From positions 62,001 through 126,000 of the forward strand of contig JANQQR010000024.1 in the NCBI GenBank assembly GCA_028289195.1: a stretch of DNA of 64,000 bases, read 5' to 3'. This document shows positions 15,841 through 23,431 of the stretch, one piece after another. This stretch comes from Phycisphaerales bacterium (GTDB lineage Bacteria > Planctomycetota > Phycisphaerae > Phycisphaerales > UBA1924). Position 1 is the first letter of the stretch, and every line of letters begins with the position of its first letter. The translations under genes were made by a program, and so were the position numbers. Below the pieces are notes generated by a model. That model was not told where the DNA came from, did not search any database, and saw nothing but the letters and a program-made list of their open reading frames with translations.

Positions 15841-17767
15841 GAGCCTTGCGATCACGCTCATCCCGCGCCCGATCGATCAGGCGCGCGTACATGGAGCGCA
15901 CCGCCTCGTCTCCCCTGACACGGGCCAGCGCCGGCGCGACCATCGCCGCGTCTTCCACGGCCATGCCGGCCCTGATGTGCGAACCGAGCACACCGACCAG
16001 GCCCGCGTCCGGGCTGCCCGTTCGCAGGCTCTCGTGCGCTGCGTGCCAGAGCGCGTCGATGAAGGGGCTCTCGCGGCGCTCCCGGGCGCTCAGCGCGCCG
16101 AACAGATCGGCCACGAGGAGCGCATCGCGCTCCCGCAGCGCCGCGAAGATGCCCGCCCGCGCGATCTCCGGGTTCAGCCCGTCCTCCGACGTGTCACGCG
16201 CCGACACGCACAGGCGCACGGCGTCGGAATCCCGCCCGAGCAGCACGAGCGCCCGGACGCCGGCGCCGATGTCGCGCGCAGTGAGCGCGGCCTTCATGTC
16301 GTCTTCGATGTCGATCGTCTCGGGCACTTCGAGCGCATCCTCGATCCTCCGGGCCGGAGGCCCGAAGGTGTGCAGCGGATCGCCGAACAGGTTGATCTTC
16401 CAGAGCTTGCCCTCGGGGTGGCGCACCGCGCCGCCGAGCGCCCATCCCGAGTACAGCCGCGCCGCGACCTGTGCTCCCGGTGCAAAGCCACCGAGCGTCG
16501 GCTCGTCCATCGATCCGTAGTAGACATACGCCCCCTGCGCCAGCCAGCGACCCCCGATCGTCGACGGGTCGCCGATCCGCTGGGCGCTGAACGAATGCGT
16601 GAAGTGCACGAGCGCCGGGCGGTGCAGGAACGGCACGTCGCCCGTCCGCCCCCGCCCGGGAGACAGCCCGAACCAGTCCGTGAAGCCCTGCGTGTTGACG
16701 AAGATCACGTCGGCGCCCACGCCGAACTCCGTGCGCCGGCGCCAGTCGTCGATGCCGCCCCGCGGCGGCAGGTTCGAAGACACGCTCAGCGAGACCTCTT
16801 CGAAGACCTCGCCCGCGCGCTGCAGCGCGTAGGGGGGCGCCTTGCTCGCCTCGTAGCCGTCGAACACCCATGCACTGGTCGGCTGGAGGAACAGCGAGCA
16901 CATCGCCTGGTAGGCCGCCCGCGACGCGTCGCCGAAGATCATCCCCGCCCACGCGAAGCGCTTGTCGTTGCTGAAGCGCCCGACGCGATCCGTCAGCGCC
17001 ATCATCTGGCCGTCGCGATCGAACCGCGAGCCGATCGACAGGCACAGCGTGATCGCGTCGATGTCGTCTCCCAGGTCGTTCCACTTCCACTGCTGCGTGA
17101 CCAGTTCGAGCGATTCCTGGACCGACTCGGTGACCATCCGCACGTCTTCGGCGCTCGCGACCCGGTCGACATCCGACGCCTCGCGATTGATCCAGATGAT
17201 CGGCTGGCCGTGCCCGGCAGCGAGCGCGATCGCGGCGGTCCACGCCGGATCGTTCGGGGAGGCGACGACAACGCCCCGCGGGGTGAACCCGATCTCCTGC
17301 CAGCCCCGGACGAGCGATTGCTGATCCCTCGCGCCCCACGCGGCGTTCGCGACGCTCTCGAGCGCGTTGACCAGCCGGCCGGGATCCTCCGGCAGCGGCG
17401 CCGCGTTGATGCCCCCCGGCTCGGGCGCGAAGCGCAGCACCCGCTCCGGTTCGAAATCGCGCACGAAGCGCGCGATGTCCTCCTGCGCGCGCACGCTCCC
17501 GTCGTCGATCAGCACCGGGAATCGTGCGCGGGGCGACCACAGCGTCAGCAGGCGCGCGTAGTCGCTCGGGCTCTCGGCGATCACGAGCACGGGCCACACG
17601 GGCACCTGCCGGCGCACGCCCTCGACCCGAAGCCCCAGGCGGGCTTCCGGACGCATGGGCGCAGCCTGCGCATCGGCAGGAGGCGCATCCTGGCGGCGCG
17701 CCTCGGCGAGCGGGCACGACACCAGGACGAGGATCAGAGCGGCAGCACGGGCGGTTCGTCGGATCAT
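15815..17767 (-). CDS. Large exported protein of unknown function
   Basis: A 650-residue protein with a signal peptide (residues 1 to about 24, RRTARAAALILVLVSCPLAEA). The body has segments such as VWPVLVIAESPSDYARLL, RFPVLIDDGS and VVVASPNDPAWTAAIALAAGHGQPIIWINRE that resemble repeated alpha/beta units of a substrate-binding or gingipain-like fold, then a region with GADVIFVNTQGF, HFTHSFSAQR and AYVYYGSMDEP, reminiscent of the caspase-like C25 peptidase fold, although I cannot place a catalytic His-Cys pair. The last 130 residues are helical and repeat-like. ATG 17767 is six bases behind TAGACT. Exported location is well supported; the function is not. Confidence 0.75.
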   Translation of the reverse strand: MIRRTARAAALILVLVSCPLAEARRQDAPPADAQAAPMRPEARLGLRVEGVRRQVPVWPVLVIAESPSDYARLLTLWSPRARFPVLIDDGSVRAQEDIARFVRDFEPERVLRFAPEPGGINAAPLPEDPGRLVNALESVANAAWGARDQQSLVRGWQEIGFTPRGVVVASPNDPAWTAAIALAAGHGQPIIWINREASDVDRVASAEDVRMVTESVQESLELVTQQWKWNDLGDDIDAITLCLSIGSRFDRDGQMMALTDRVGRFSNDKRFAWAGMIFGDASRAAYQAMCSLFLQPTSAWVFDGYEASKAPPYALQRAGEVFEEVSLSVSSNLPPRGGIDDWRRRTEFGVGADVIFVNTQGFTDWFGLSPGRGRTGDVPFLHRPALVHFTHSFSAQRIGDPSTIGGRWLAQGAYVYYGSMDEPTLGGFAPGAQVAARLYSGWALGGAVRHPEGKLWKINLFGDPLHTFGPPARRIEDALEVPETIDIEDDMKAALTARDIGAGVRALVLLGRDSDAVRLCVSARDTSEDGLNPEIARAGIFAALRERDALLVADLFGALSARERRESPFIDALWHAAHESLRTGSPDAGLVGVLGSHIRAGMAVEDAAMVAPALARVRGDEAVRSMYARLIDRARDERDRKALSEALREW

Positions 17768-17773
17768 GGCCGG

Positions 17774-17779
17774 AGTCTA
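17774..17779 (-). promoter_or_regulatory. -10 box (TAGACT) of leaderless exported-protein gene
   Basis: On the minus strand TAGACT ends six bases before ATG 17767, without a ribosome site. Confidence 0.5.
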
Positions 17780-17801
17780 GCCGCCGGCGCGCCCGGCCCC
17801 G

Positions 17802-18644
17802 CTACCTGCTCGCGAACATCCCGCCGAGCTTCTCCTCCCACGAACTCTGGAATCCCTTGACCCTGGATTCCTCGACGCCGTATGTCGACAGCCACACCCA
17901 CACCGTCACCGGATCGTCCGGCGAGCCGCCCATCGAGTTGAGTTCAACTCGCAGCAGCCCCGGCGTGTCGCCCCCAACCTCTGCAACCAACAGGCCCTTG
18001 TCGTCGACCGCCTGCACGACGCCCGGCATCGCGTTCCCATCGGCCGATGTCGCTTCGAACGTGTCGCCCGCCGACAGCGCGCCGATCGCCGGCGCCAGCG
18101 CGAACCCGCTCGACCCCAGCAGCACCTTCCAGACCTCGCCGAGCGCCATCCCCTTCGGGCCGCTCCCCTGCGCCCAGCCCACGCGCCGCTTCTGGCCCCT
18201 GTGCTTCTCGAGCAGGAAGCGCATGCCGCGCAGCTCGAACATCCAGCCCTTGCGCATGCAGTCGTAGTTGTTCTCCCAGCCCTCGGCCTTGCCGAAGCCC
18301 TGGGTGACCACCCGCAGCTTCGTCTTGCCGCCCCCGAGCGCCTCGATCGTGAACTCGTCCACCGTCGCGCTCGATCCCGCCGACCAGCACGTGCGCAGGC
18401 GCTTGCCCGGCTCCCAGATCTCGATCTTCGACTGTCCCTCGAAGTCCGGCCCCCAGCTGAACCAGATCGAACCGTCAGCCCCCTCGCTCGGGGCGGTGAC
18501 CTTCGCGTCGAGCGGGAACCAGTTGGCGAGCTGCTCGGAGTCCGTCAGCGCATTCCAGATGTCATCCGGAGACGCCTCGATCTCGATCTCCGTCTCCAGC
18601 GTCGGCTCGAGCTTGGGCAGGTCCTTTGTCAGTGAATCGCTCAT
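17802..18644 (-). CDS. SRPBCC (AHSA1-like) domain protein
   Basis: A 280-residue protein with an N-terminal START/AHSA1-like domain (residues 15-165: EIEIEASPDDIWNALTDSEQLANWFPLDAKV, then IEIWEPGKRLRTCW and the long C-terminal helix region NNYDCMRKGWMFELRGMRFLLEKH). About 110 further residues form a second, shorter domain also found in the neighbouring paralogue. Such proteins bind hydrophobic ligands in a helix-grip fold. It is the last gene of a three-gene operon led by an ArsR-type regulator; ArsR plus AHSA1 pairs are a common regulator-effector arrangement. GAGGAG lies upstream of the ATG. Ligand unknown. Confidence 0.85.
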   Translation of the reverse strand: MSDSLTKDLPKLEPTLETEIEIEASPDDIWNALTDSEQLANWFPLDAKVTAPSEGADGSIWFSWGPDFEGQSKIEIWEPGKRLRTCWSAGSSATVDEFTIEALGGGKTKLRVVTQGFGKAEGWENNYDCMRKGWMFELRGMRFLLEKHRGQKRRVGWAQGSGPKGMALGEVWKVLLGSSGFALAPAIGALSAGDTFEATSADGNAMPGVVQAVDDKGLLVAEVGGDTPGLLRVELNSMGGSPDDPVTVWVWLSTYGVEESRVKGFQSSWEEKLGGMFASR

Positions 18645-18653
18645 GATCGCTCC

Positions 18654-19532
18654 TCATTGGCTCGGATGGACAGAGAGAACAGGGCACCCCGGCAGCAGGC
18701 GCTCGAGATCAGCGGACCAGCGCGCCGCCATCTCGCGTTGCCGGTCCGCGCCCAGGCCCCACGCGCCGAGCAGGACCGACAGGTGCATGCCCGCCGAGTG
18801 CCCGCACGGGTCGATCTGCACGCGCATGTACGCCTTGTTCATCGATTCGATGACCAACTGCAGATCCTCGCCGGGCCTGTGGCGCCGAACGACACCGGTC
18901 ATCCGCTCGCCAGAGGCGAGCTCGGCGCTGAACGCATCACCCTCGGCGCACGTCCCGAGGGAGTCTCCCCGCACAAGCCCGGTCGCCGACAGGACGGCAT
19001 CCCAGGCAGAGCGCGTGTCGCCCGCGTCCGAGAGATCGCAGCGGACCTGCACCACCTCGCGCGCCGATCCCAGGTGCTCCTCGAGGAAGTGCTTCAGCGT
19101 GAACAGCTGGAAGTCCCAGCCCCGGTTCACACCGTCGTACATCGTCGCCCAGTTGCCCTCGTGCTCAGGGCCGAACCCGAAGTGCACCAGACGCAGCGTG
19201 GTCGAACCGCCGGACTCCTCCAGGAAGAAGTCCACGCCGAACAGATCGGCCTCGGGCGTCTCGGGTGGGCACCACAGCGTGCGCAGCCGTCGCGCCGGCT
19301 CCCAGATCGTGACGGGCGCCGGGAACTCCAGGTCGTCGGCCCACTTCGACCAGATCACCGATCCCACGCCCCCGGCTTCGGGCTCGACCCGCGCCTCGAC
19401 CGGGAACCAGTTCTCGAGCTCGCGTGCCTCCGTCAGCGCGCGCCACACCGCTTCCGCGGGCGCGCCGATCTCCAGCGTCTGCTCGATGGAGCGCTTCGCG
19501 CTCGCCCGTTCAGCTTCTGCATGCTCCGCCAT
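18654..19532 (-). CDS. SRPBCC (AHSA1-like) domain protein, paralogue
   Basis: A 292-residue paralogue of the following gene with the same architecture: helix-grip domain (QTLEIGAPAEAVWRALTEARELENWFPVEARV, WEPARRLRTLW, GVNRGWDFQLFTLKHFLEEH) and a C-terminal domain ending in MHLSVLLGAWGLG. The tandem pair suggests duplication with divergence of ligand. The long upstream frame is excluded because ATG 19532 has AAGGAG eight bases before it and starts the domain correctly. It lies 61 bases after the regulator gene's end and 9 bases before the next paralogue, so the three genes form one unit. Confidence 0.85.
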   Translation of the reverse strand: MAEHAEAERASAKRSIEQTLEIGAPAEAVWRALTEARELENWFPVEARVEPEAGGVGSVIWSKWADDLEFPAPVTIWEPARRLRTLWCPPETPEADLFGVDFFLEESGGSTTLRLVHFGFGPEHEGNWATMYDGVNRGWDFQLFTLKHFLEEHLGSAREVVQVRCDLSDAGDTRSAWDAVLSATGLVRGDSLGTCAEGDAFSAELASGERMTGVVRRHRPGEDLQLVIESMNKAYMRVQIDPCGHSAGMHLSVLLGAWGLGADRQREMAARWSADLERLLPGCPVLSVHPSQ

Positions 19533-19593
19533 CAAGTTCTCCTTGATTGCTGCGCGCAGCGCACGGCCCGCGCCACCACCCTGTTCGGGCGCA

Positions 19594-20244
19594 TCACGCG
19601 CCCTCTCCCGACGGCCCCGAGTCCTCCGCTTCCCGAGCAGCCTCGGCCTCACTCTTCGTGATGGCCGGGTATGCACCCACCAGGAACCGGAACAGGCGTC
19701 CGTCGCTCTGTGTCTCGTCGTGGTACTTCGCGCTCAGGCGCGCGATCTCGTTGGCGAGCTCCTCGCTGAACGCGTGGAGGTCACCCTGATTCTTGAATCG
19801 GACCTCGGTCTCGAGCGTCAGCGTCTGCAGTGTCATGCCGACCGAGTCCGCCCGACGGCGCAGCACCGCCAGATCGCGGATCGCTCGGGCGGCAGCCGCA
19901 ACCAGGTAGCGCCAGCTGAACCGGTCCGCGGGGTCGCCGCCGCCCTCTCCCAGCGCCCCGAGCACGTCGGGATTGACGAGGAAGTGCGTCGCCCGCGCCT
20001 GCACGACCCGCTCCGTGCAGTTGCCCTTCTTCCGCTCCTCGACCAGGCGCACCACGCCGACCTTCTCGAGCTCCCTCAGGTGGTAGTTCACCTTCTGGCG
20101 CGGCAGCCCCAGTCGCCGGGCCACGCCCGCCGCCGAGTCCGGCGTCGCCAGCGCCCTGGCAAGACGCAGGCGCGTGGGCTCCATGAGCGTCGCCGCCGCG
20201 GCCGCGTCGTCCAGCAGATCCAGCTTGGGAGCGGGCAATCCCAT
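19594..20244 (-). CDS. ArsR-family winged helix-turn-helix regulator
   Basis: A 216-residue regulator. The N-terminal winged HTH (MEPTRLRLARALATPDSAAGVARRLGLPRQKVNYHLRELEKVGVVRLVEER region, residues 20-70) is of the ArsR/HTH_20 type. The C-terminal 130 residues are a helical effector domain (DRFSWRYLVAAAARAIRDLAVLRRR and a long helix with FSEELANEIARLSAKYHDE). No metal-binding Cys pair is present, so a metal signal is unlikely. It heads the operon with two SRPBCC genes. Upstream is an AT-rich block with direct repeats and a dyad that is the probable operator. The C terminus is rich in Glu and Ala. Confidence 0.87.
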   Translation of the reverse strand: MGLPAPKLDLLDDAAAAATLMEPTRLRLARALATPDSAAGVARRLGLPRQKVNYHLRELEKVGVVRLVEERKKGNCTERVVQARATHFLVNPDVLGALGEGGGDPADRFSWRYLVAAAARAIRDLAVLRRRADSVGMTLQTLTLETEVRFKNQGDLHAFSEELANEIARLSAKYHDETQSDGRLFRFLVGAYPAITKSEAEAAREAEDSGPSGEGA

Positions 20245-20250
20245 GCCCTC

Positions 20251-20291
20251 ACTATCGCACCGACAAATAGTATTGTCAAGACAAAATAGTA
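20251..20291 (-). promoter_or_regulatory. Promoter-operator of the ArsR-SRPBCC operon
   Basis: An AT-rich island in GC-rich sequence. It has two near-identical direct repeats, ACAAATAGTA (20263-20272) and ACAAAATAGTA (20281-20291), flanking the perfect dyad TTGTCAAGACAA (20273-20284). On the minus strand TTGACA (20274-20279) is an ideal -35, with GATAGT (20251-20256) 17 bases downstream and six bases from the ATG at 20244. Binding of the regulator to the dyad or repeats would block the promoter, giving autoregulation. Confidence 0.7.
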
Positions 20292-20346
20292 GGTCGGATG
20301 GAGATTCCTGGGGGCCCGGACGCTGGTGGGAACTCTGTCCAAAGGG

Positions 20347-21027
20347 TCAGAACAGGCGTCGGGTGGGATTCACCACGAGGTTGTCGCGCCCGAGGATGAG
20401 CAGATCAGCGATCTCGATCGCGTCTTTCAGGGATTCCTGGGCCTGGGTCACGTCGGCCGCCCACTGGGGCACCTGGCCCCTCTCGAGGTGCTCGAGCGTC
20501 GGGATCGCGTCGCCGCAGACCACCAGTGTGTGGCGCGCCCCCGCGACGATGATTCCGCACAGCCCGGGTGTCGCTCCCGGCAGCGGGAAGAGCTTGACGC
20601 CCTGGACCAGTTCGTCGGGCGCTGCTTCGAAGCGTTGCAGCAACTGCACGTCGCGCAGCAGCGCCTCCCGCAGGTCGGCATCGCCGGCCTCTTCGGCCCT
20701 CTGCACCTGCCCGACCAGCGGCACGCCGACCCCTTCACGCTCCGCCTCGTTGATCCACCAGACCGCGCCGTCGAACGCCGGCAGGGCCCGGCGCACATCC
20801 GGGCGGAAGCTGGTGAGGAAGACATGCGTGATGTCCTCGGGCTTCAGTCCGGTGCGTTCCTCGAGGCGTGCCGCGAGCGCCGGCGCGGGCAGGCCCGGGT
20901 CGACGAGGATGCGCCGGTCGTCTTGGGAGATGAGCGTCGTGGTCGCGTGGCCCGTGCGTACGGCCTGGCGCTCGCCCCGGAGGGGGTGCGCGTCGATCGC
21001 TCCGATACTGATTACGGTCACTGCCAT
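20347..21027 (-). CDS. MBL-fold protein lacking metal ligands
   Basis: A 226-residue metallo-beta-lactamase-fold protein of the lactonase-like type, recognisable from LVDPGLPAP (42-49), THVFLTSFRPDVRRALPAF (67-85), PLPGATPG (148-155) and VVCGDA (169-174). In active members the second motif is THxHxDH and the third PGHTPG. Here the histidines are Ser73, Arg75, Val78 and Ala152, the late His is Arg214, and only Asp77 and Asp173 remain. It therefore should not bind the usual dinuclear metal site and may be a non-enzymatic or altered protein. TAGACT nine bases before the ATG overlaps the stop codon of the DUF418 gene upstream, so it may have its own promoter inside an operon. Confidence 0.8.
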   Translation of the reverse strand: MAVTVISIGAIDAHPLRGERQAVRTGHATTTLISQDDRRILVDPGLPAPALAARLEERTGLKPEDITHVFLTSFRPDVRRALPAFDGAVWWINEAEREGVGVPLVGQVQRAEEAGDADLREALLRDVQLLQRFEAAPDELVQGVKLFPLPGATPGLCGIIVAGARHTLVVCGDAIPTLEHLERGQVPQWAADVTQAQESLKDAIEIADLLILGRDNLVVNPTRRLF

Positions 21028-21036
21028 CGGGGATGG

Positions 21037-21042
21037 AGTCTA
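21037..21042 (-). promoter_or_regulatory. -10 box (TAGACT) of the MBL-fold gene
   Basis: On the minus strand TAGACT is nine bases before ATG 21027 and its first three bases are the TAG stop of the DUF418 gene. Confidence 0.4.
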
Positions 21043-22329
21043 CCCGCCGGTCCGCTCGAGCCGGAACGGGACACGCCGACCGTAGGTCAGGCAGCGCCAG
21101 ATCCACTCCGCGGGCCCCGACCGAAATCGACGCAGCCACCACCGGCTCCAGCCGATCTGCACAACCCATACCGCGACCACGAACAGGTAGAGCTCGGCCC
21201 GGCTGAAACGCGCGAACTGCGCGAACCCGACGCCGGAGAAGATCGTGATCATGATGAGCGTCTGCATGAAGTAGTTGGTCAGCGCCATGCGACCAACCGC
21301 AGCCAGACGACCTCGCAGCCAGGAGAGCAGCCCCAGCCTGCACACCAGGAGCACCACCCCGGCGTGCCCGAGCATGACGGGCACGCGCAGGAAGGAATCC
21401 GCGCGCATCGCCAGCATGGAGTGGGTATCGAAGCCCGAGCCGATCGCGCGCCAGACCAGCAGCGCGCGCACCCCCGAACCGATCGTGTAGCCCGCTACCG
21501 CCATGGTCGCGTAGAAGCGTGCCGAGCGCCCGGCCGTCAGCACATCCAGCTTGAACAGCGCCATGCCCAGCAGCATCATCGAGGCCACGTTCCAGAATTC
21601 GCTCGCCAAGAATCCGGCCGTCTGATTCTCGAAGTTCACCGGAACGTACCACTCGAACAGGTCCCGATACGAGCCGCGATGGGCCGCGATGTCTTGCTCA
21701 ACCAGGCCCGCCGGCACGCGGAACTCACTCTCGAACACCGCCCATCGCTCGCCCGCGTCACCGGCGGGATCCTCCAGCGCCTGGCTGTGCAGCGCGTTCG
21801 CCTCCCGATACTCGACCAGATCCAGAGCCGTTTGAGTCAGGAGGATCGACGCCGAGATCGCGATGAGCCTCCGGGCGCCGATGCGCCTGAGAGGAAAGAG
21901 CAGCAGGGCGGTCACGCCGTAGGCGTACAGAATGTCGCCCGGCATCACCATCAGATAGGCGTGGATCAGACCGAACGCGATGAGCACGATGTTTCGTCGG
22001 AAGTAGATCGTCCGGACGCGCGAGGCCCTCCGGTCCGCAGCGATCCGATCCGTGAGCAGCACAATCCCGGCCCCGAACAACATGGAAAACAGCGCGAACA
22101 TCGACCCGTGAACGAAGATCTCCATGAGCGCCCACGAGAGCGAGTCCGCTCCGGATTCCCCGCCGTAGACCGCCGGGTCGTACATCGCCCAGAACGGCAG
22201 CGCGAACCCCAGCACGTTCACGAGCAGGATCCCCAGCAGCGCGAACCCACGGAGCACATCGAGAGCGGGGATACGGTCGCCGGGGGCGACGGCCGCTTCT
22301 GCGGGTCGCTGACGCATACGGGACTGCAA
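21040..22329 (-). CDS. DUF418 family membrane protein (YeiB-like)
   Basis: A 429-residue polytopic membrane protein. The N-terminal signature GDRIPALDVLRGFALLGILLVNV and the C-terminal half (FLRVPVMLGHAGVVLLVCR, MALTNYFMQTLIMITIF, and PAEWIWRCLTYGR) are typical of DUF418/YeiB proteins, which have about ten to twelve helices and are distantly related to membrane acyltransferases. The chosen start is TTG 22329, because GGAGGA stands exactly six bases upstream; ATG 22317, four codons on, lacks a site. It follows coaD by 17 bases and precedes the MBL-fold gene by 12. Function unknown. Confidence 0.85.
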   Translation of the reverse strand: MQSRMRQRPAEAAVAPGDRIPALDVLRGFALLGILLVNVLGFALPFWAMYDPAVYGGESGADSLSWALMEIFVHGSMFALFSMLFGAGIVLLTDRIAADRRASRVRTIYFRRNIVLIAFGLIHAYLMVMPGDILYAYGVTALLLFPLRRIGARRLIAISASILLTQTALDLVEYREANALHSQALEDPAGDAGERWAVFESEFRVPAGLVEQDIAAHRGSYRDLFEWYVPVNFENQTAGFLASEFWNVASMMLLGMALFKLDVLTAGRSARFYATMAVAGYTIGSGVRALLVWRAIGSGFDTHSMLAMRADSFLRVPVMLGHAGVVLLVCRLGLLSWLRGRLAAVGRMALTNYFMQTLIMITIFSGVGFAQFARFSRAELYLFVVAVWVVQIGWSRWWLRRFRSGPAEWIWRCLTYGRRVPFRLERTGG

Positions 22330-22335
22330 GGCGCG

Positions 22336-22341
22336 TCCTCC
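22336..22341 (-). promoter_or_regulatory. Ribosome-binding site deciding a TTG start
   Basis: GGAGGA on the minus strand, six bases before TTG 22329. It is 18 bases from the next ATG, too far to serve it, so TTG is the likely start of the DUF418 gene. Confidence 0.65.
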
Positions 22342-22346
22342 GCCGC

Positions 22347-22871
22347 TCAGGAGCCCGAGACTTTCGCCCGCAGGCGATCGATAACGGGCGCAGGGCACAT
22401 CGGGGCCAGCACCGAAAGGTCCTTGCCCATCGAGGCGATCTGCCGGATGAGCGTGGACGACGTGTAGGCGTGAGACTGATGGGCGACAACGAATGCCGTC
22501 TCTAGCCCGGCCAATTCGCGATTGGTGATCGCCTGCTGGATCTCGAGCTGCAGGTCCGACAGGTTGCGGATCCCCTTGAGCAGCACGTTGGCCCCGACCT
22601 CCTGCGCGACGTCGACCGTCAGCCCCGAATACGTCAGCGCTTCGATCTCGGCGCCGTCGGGCTCCTCGCTGGTGATCTCCGCGAGGAGCTCCCGGATCAT
22701 CTCCAGGCGCTCCTCCGGCGAGAACAGCGACTCCTTGTCGGGGTTCACACCCACGCCGACCACCACCCGATCGAAGATCCGGCGACCGCGACGGATCAGG
22801 TCCAGGTGCCCGAACGTCGGCGGGTCGAACGAGCCCGGGTAGAACGCGACATGAGGACCGGTGGGGGGCAT
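22347..22871 (-). CDS. coaD: Phosphopantetheine adenylyltransferase
   Basis: A 174-residue CoaD. YPGSFDPPTFGHLDLIRR (11-28) holds the TxGH nucleotide-binding motif; LLKGIRNLSDLQLE contains the conserved GxRN/D segment; and YTSSTLIRQIASMG is the ISSTxxR-type adenylyl-binding motif. It joins ATP and 4'-phosphopantetheine to make dephospho-CoA, the penultimate step of CoA synthesis, in the cytoplasm as a hexamer. ATG 22871 lies eight bases behind TACACT and begins at the expected position. It is the first gene of a run with the DUF418 and MBL-fold genes, with no obvious functional link. Confidence 0.95.
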   Translation of the reverse strand: MPPTGPHVAFYPGSFDPPTFGHLDLIRRGRRIFDRVVVGVGVNPDKESLFSPEERLEMIRELLAEITSEEPDGAEIEALTYSGLTVDVAQEVGANVLLKGIRNLSDLQLEIQQAITNRELAGLETAFVVAHQSHAYTSSTLIRQIASMGKDLSVLAPMCPAPVIDRLRAKVSGS

Positions 22872-22879
22872 GTGGTCGC

Positions 22880-22885
22880 AGTGTA
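22880..22885 (-). promoter_or_regulatory. -10 box (TACACT) of leaderless coaD
   Basis: On the minus strand TACACT is eight bases before ATG 22871, with no ribosome site. Confidence 0.5.
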
Positions 22886-23431
22886 GATCATCGCGGGCCA
22901 CCGCCCAGCGCCGGCCGGGCTCAACGCCCCGGAACGGGGCCCAAGCCCGCCTATCCGGCGAATTCAATCAATCTGCGCGCGTTCTTCACCAGGGTGCCCG
23001 CGAGCGCCGTAGGTCCGCGCCCGTCGCCGCTCTGTGCGCGCGTCGCCTTAGCGCAAGCACAAGATGCCAGCGCGAGTTCGGGAGTCTCTCCTACCAGTGC
23101 AATCTCCGTTTGACCCTAAGAAGCAAGGTCTAGACGCCGAGTGCCTCACCCGCACGCCTCCCGCATGCGCGCGTGCCCCCGTCGGCGTCCGGTGCCGGCC
23201 AATTCCGTGCCCGAGAAGCCCCGATCGCCGATGGGCGTCGCGTGCGAGCGATACGATCGATCGCGTGCCCAGCGACTCGCGCCCTCAGTGGAGGGGCCGG
23301 GCGGGCACGCGCGGCACCAGGCCGGCGCCCCAAGGGGATCTCCCTCATTCACCGACCGAGTTCGCACCGAACACACGCGAATCCCGAATCAGTCCTGACG
23401 AGCAACCACGCGACCAGTCCGGAGCCCGCCG
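22886..23431. other. Intergenic, 546 bases between coaD and the PHP-glycosyltransferase
   Basis: No supported gene or RNA fold seen. An AT-richer strip at about 23060-23130 includes TTGACC (about 23112) and TCTAGA 13 bases on, a poor promoter. TACGAT at 23252-23257 fits the TANNNT form and could start a leader of about 165 bases for the gene at 23432; a GTG seven bases behind it opens no credible frame. Confidence 0.4.
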
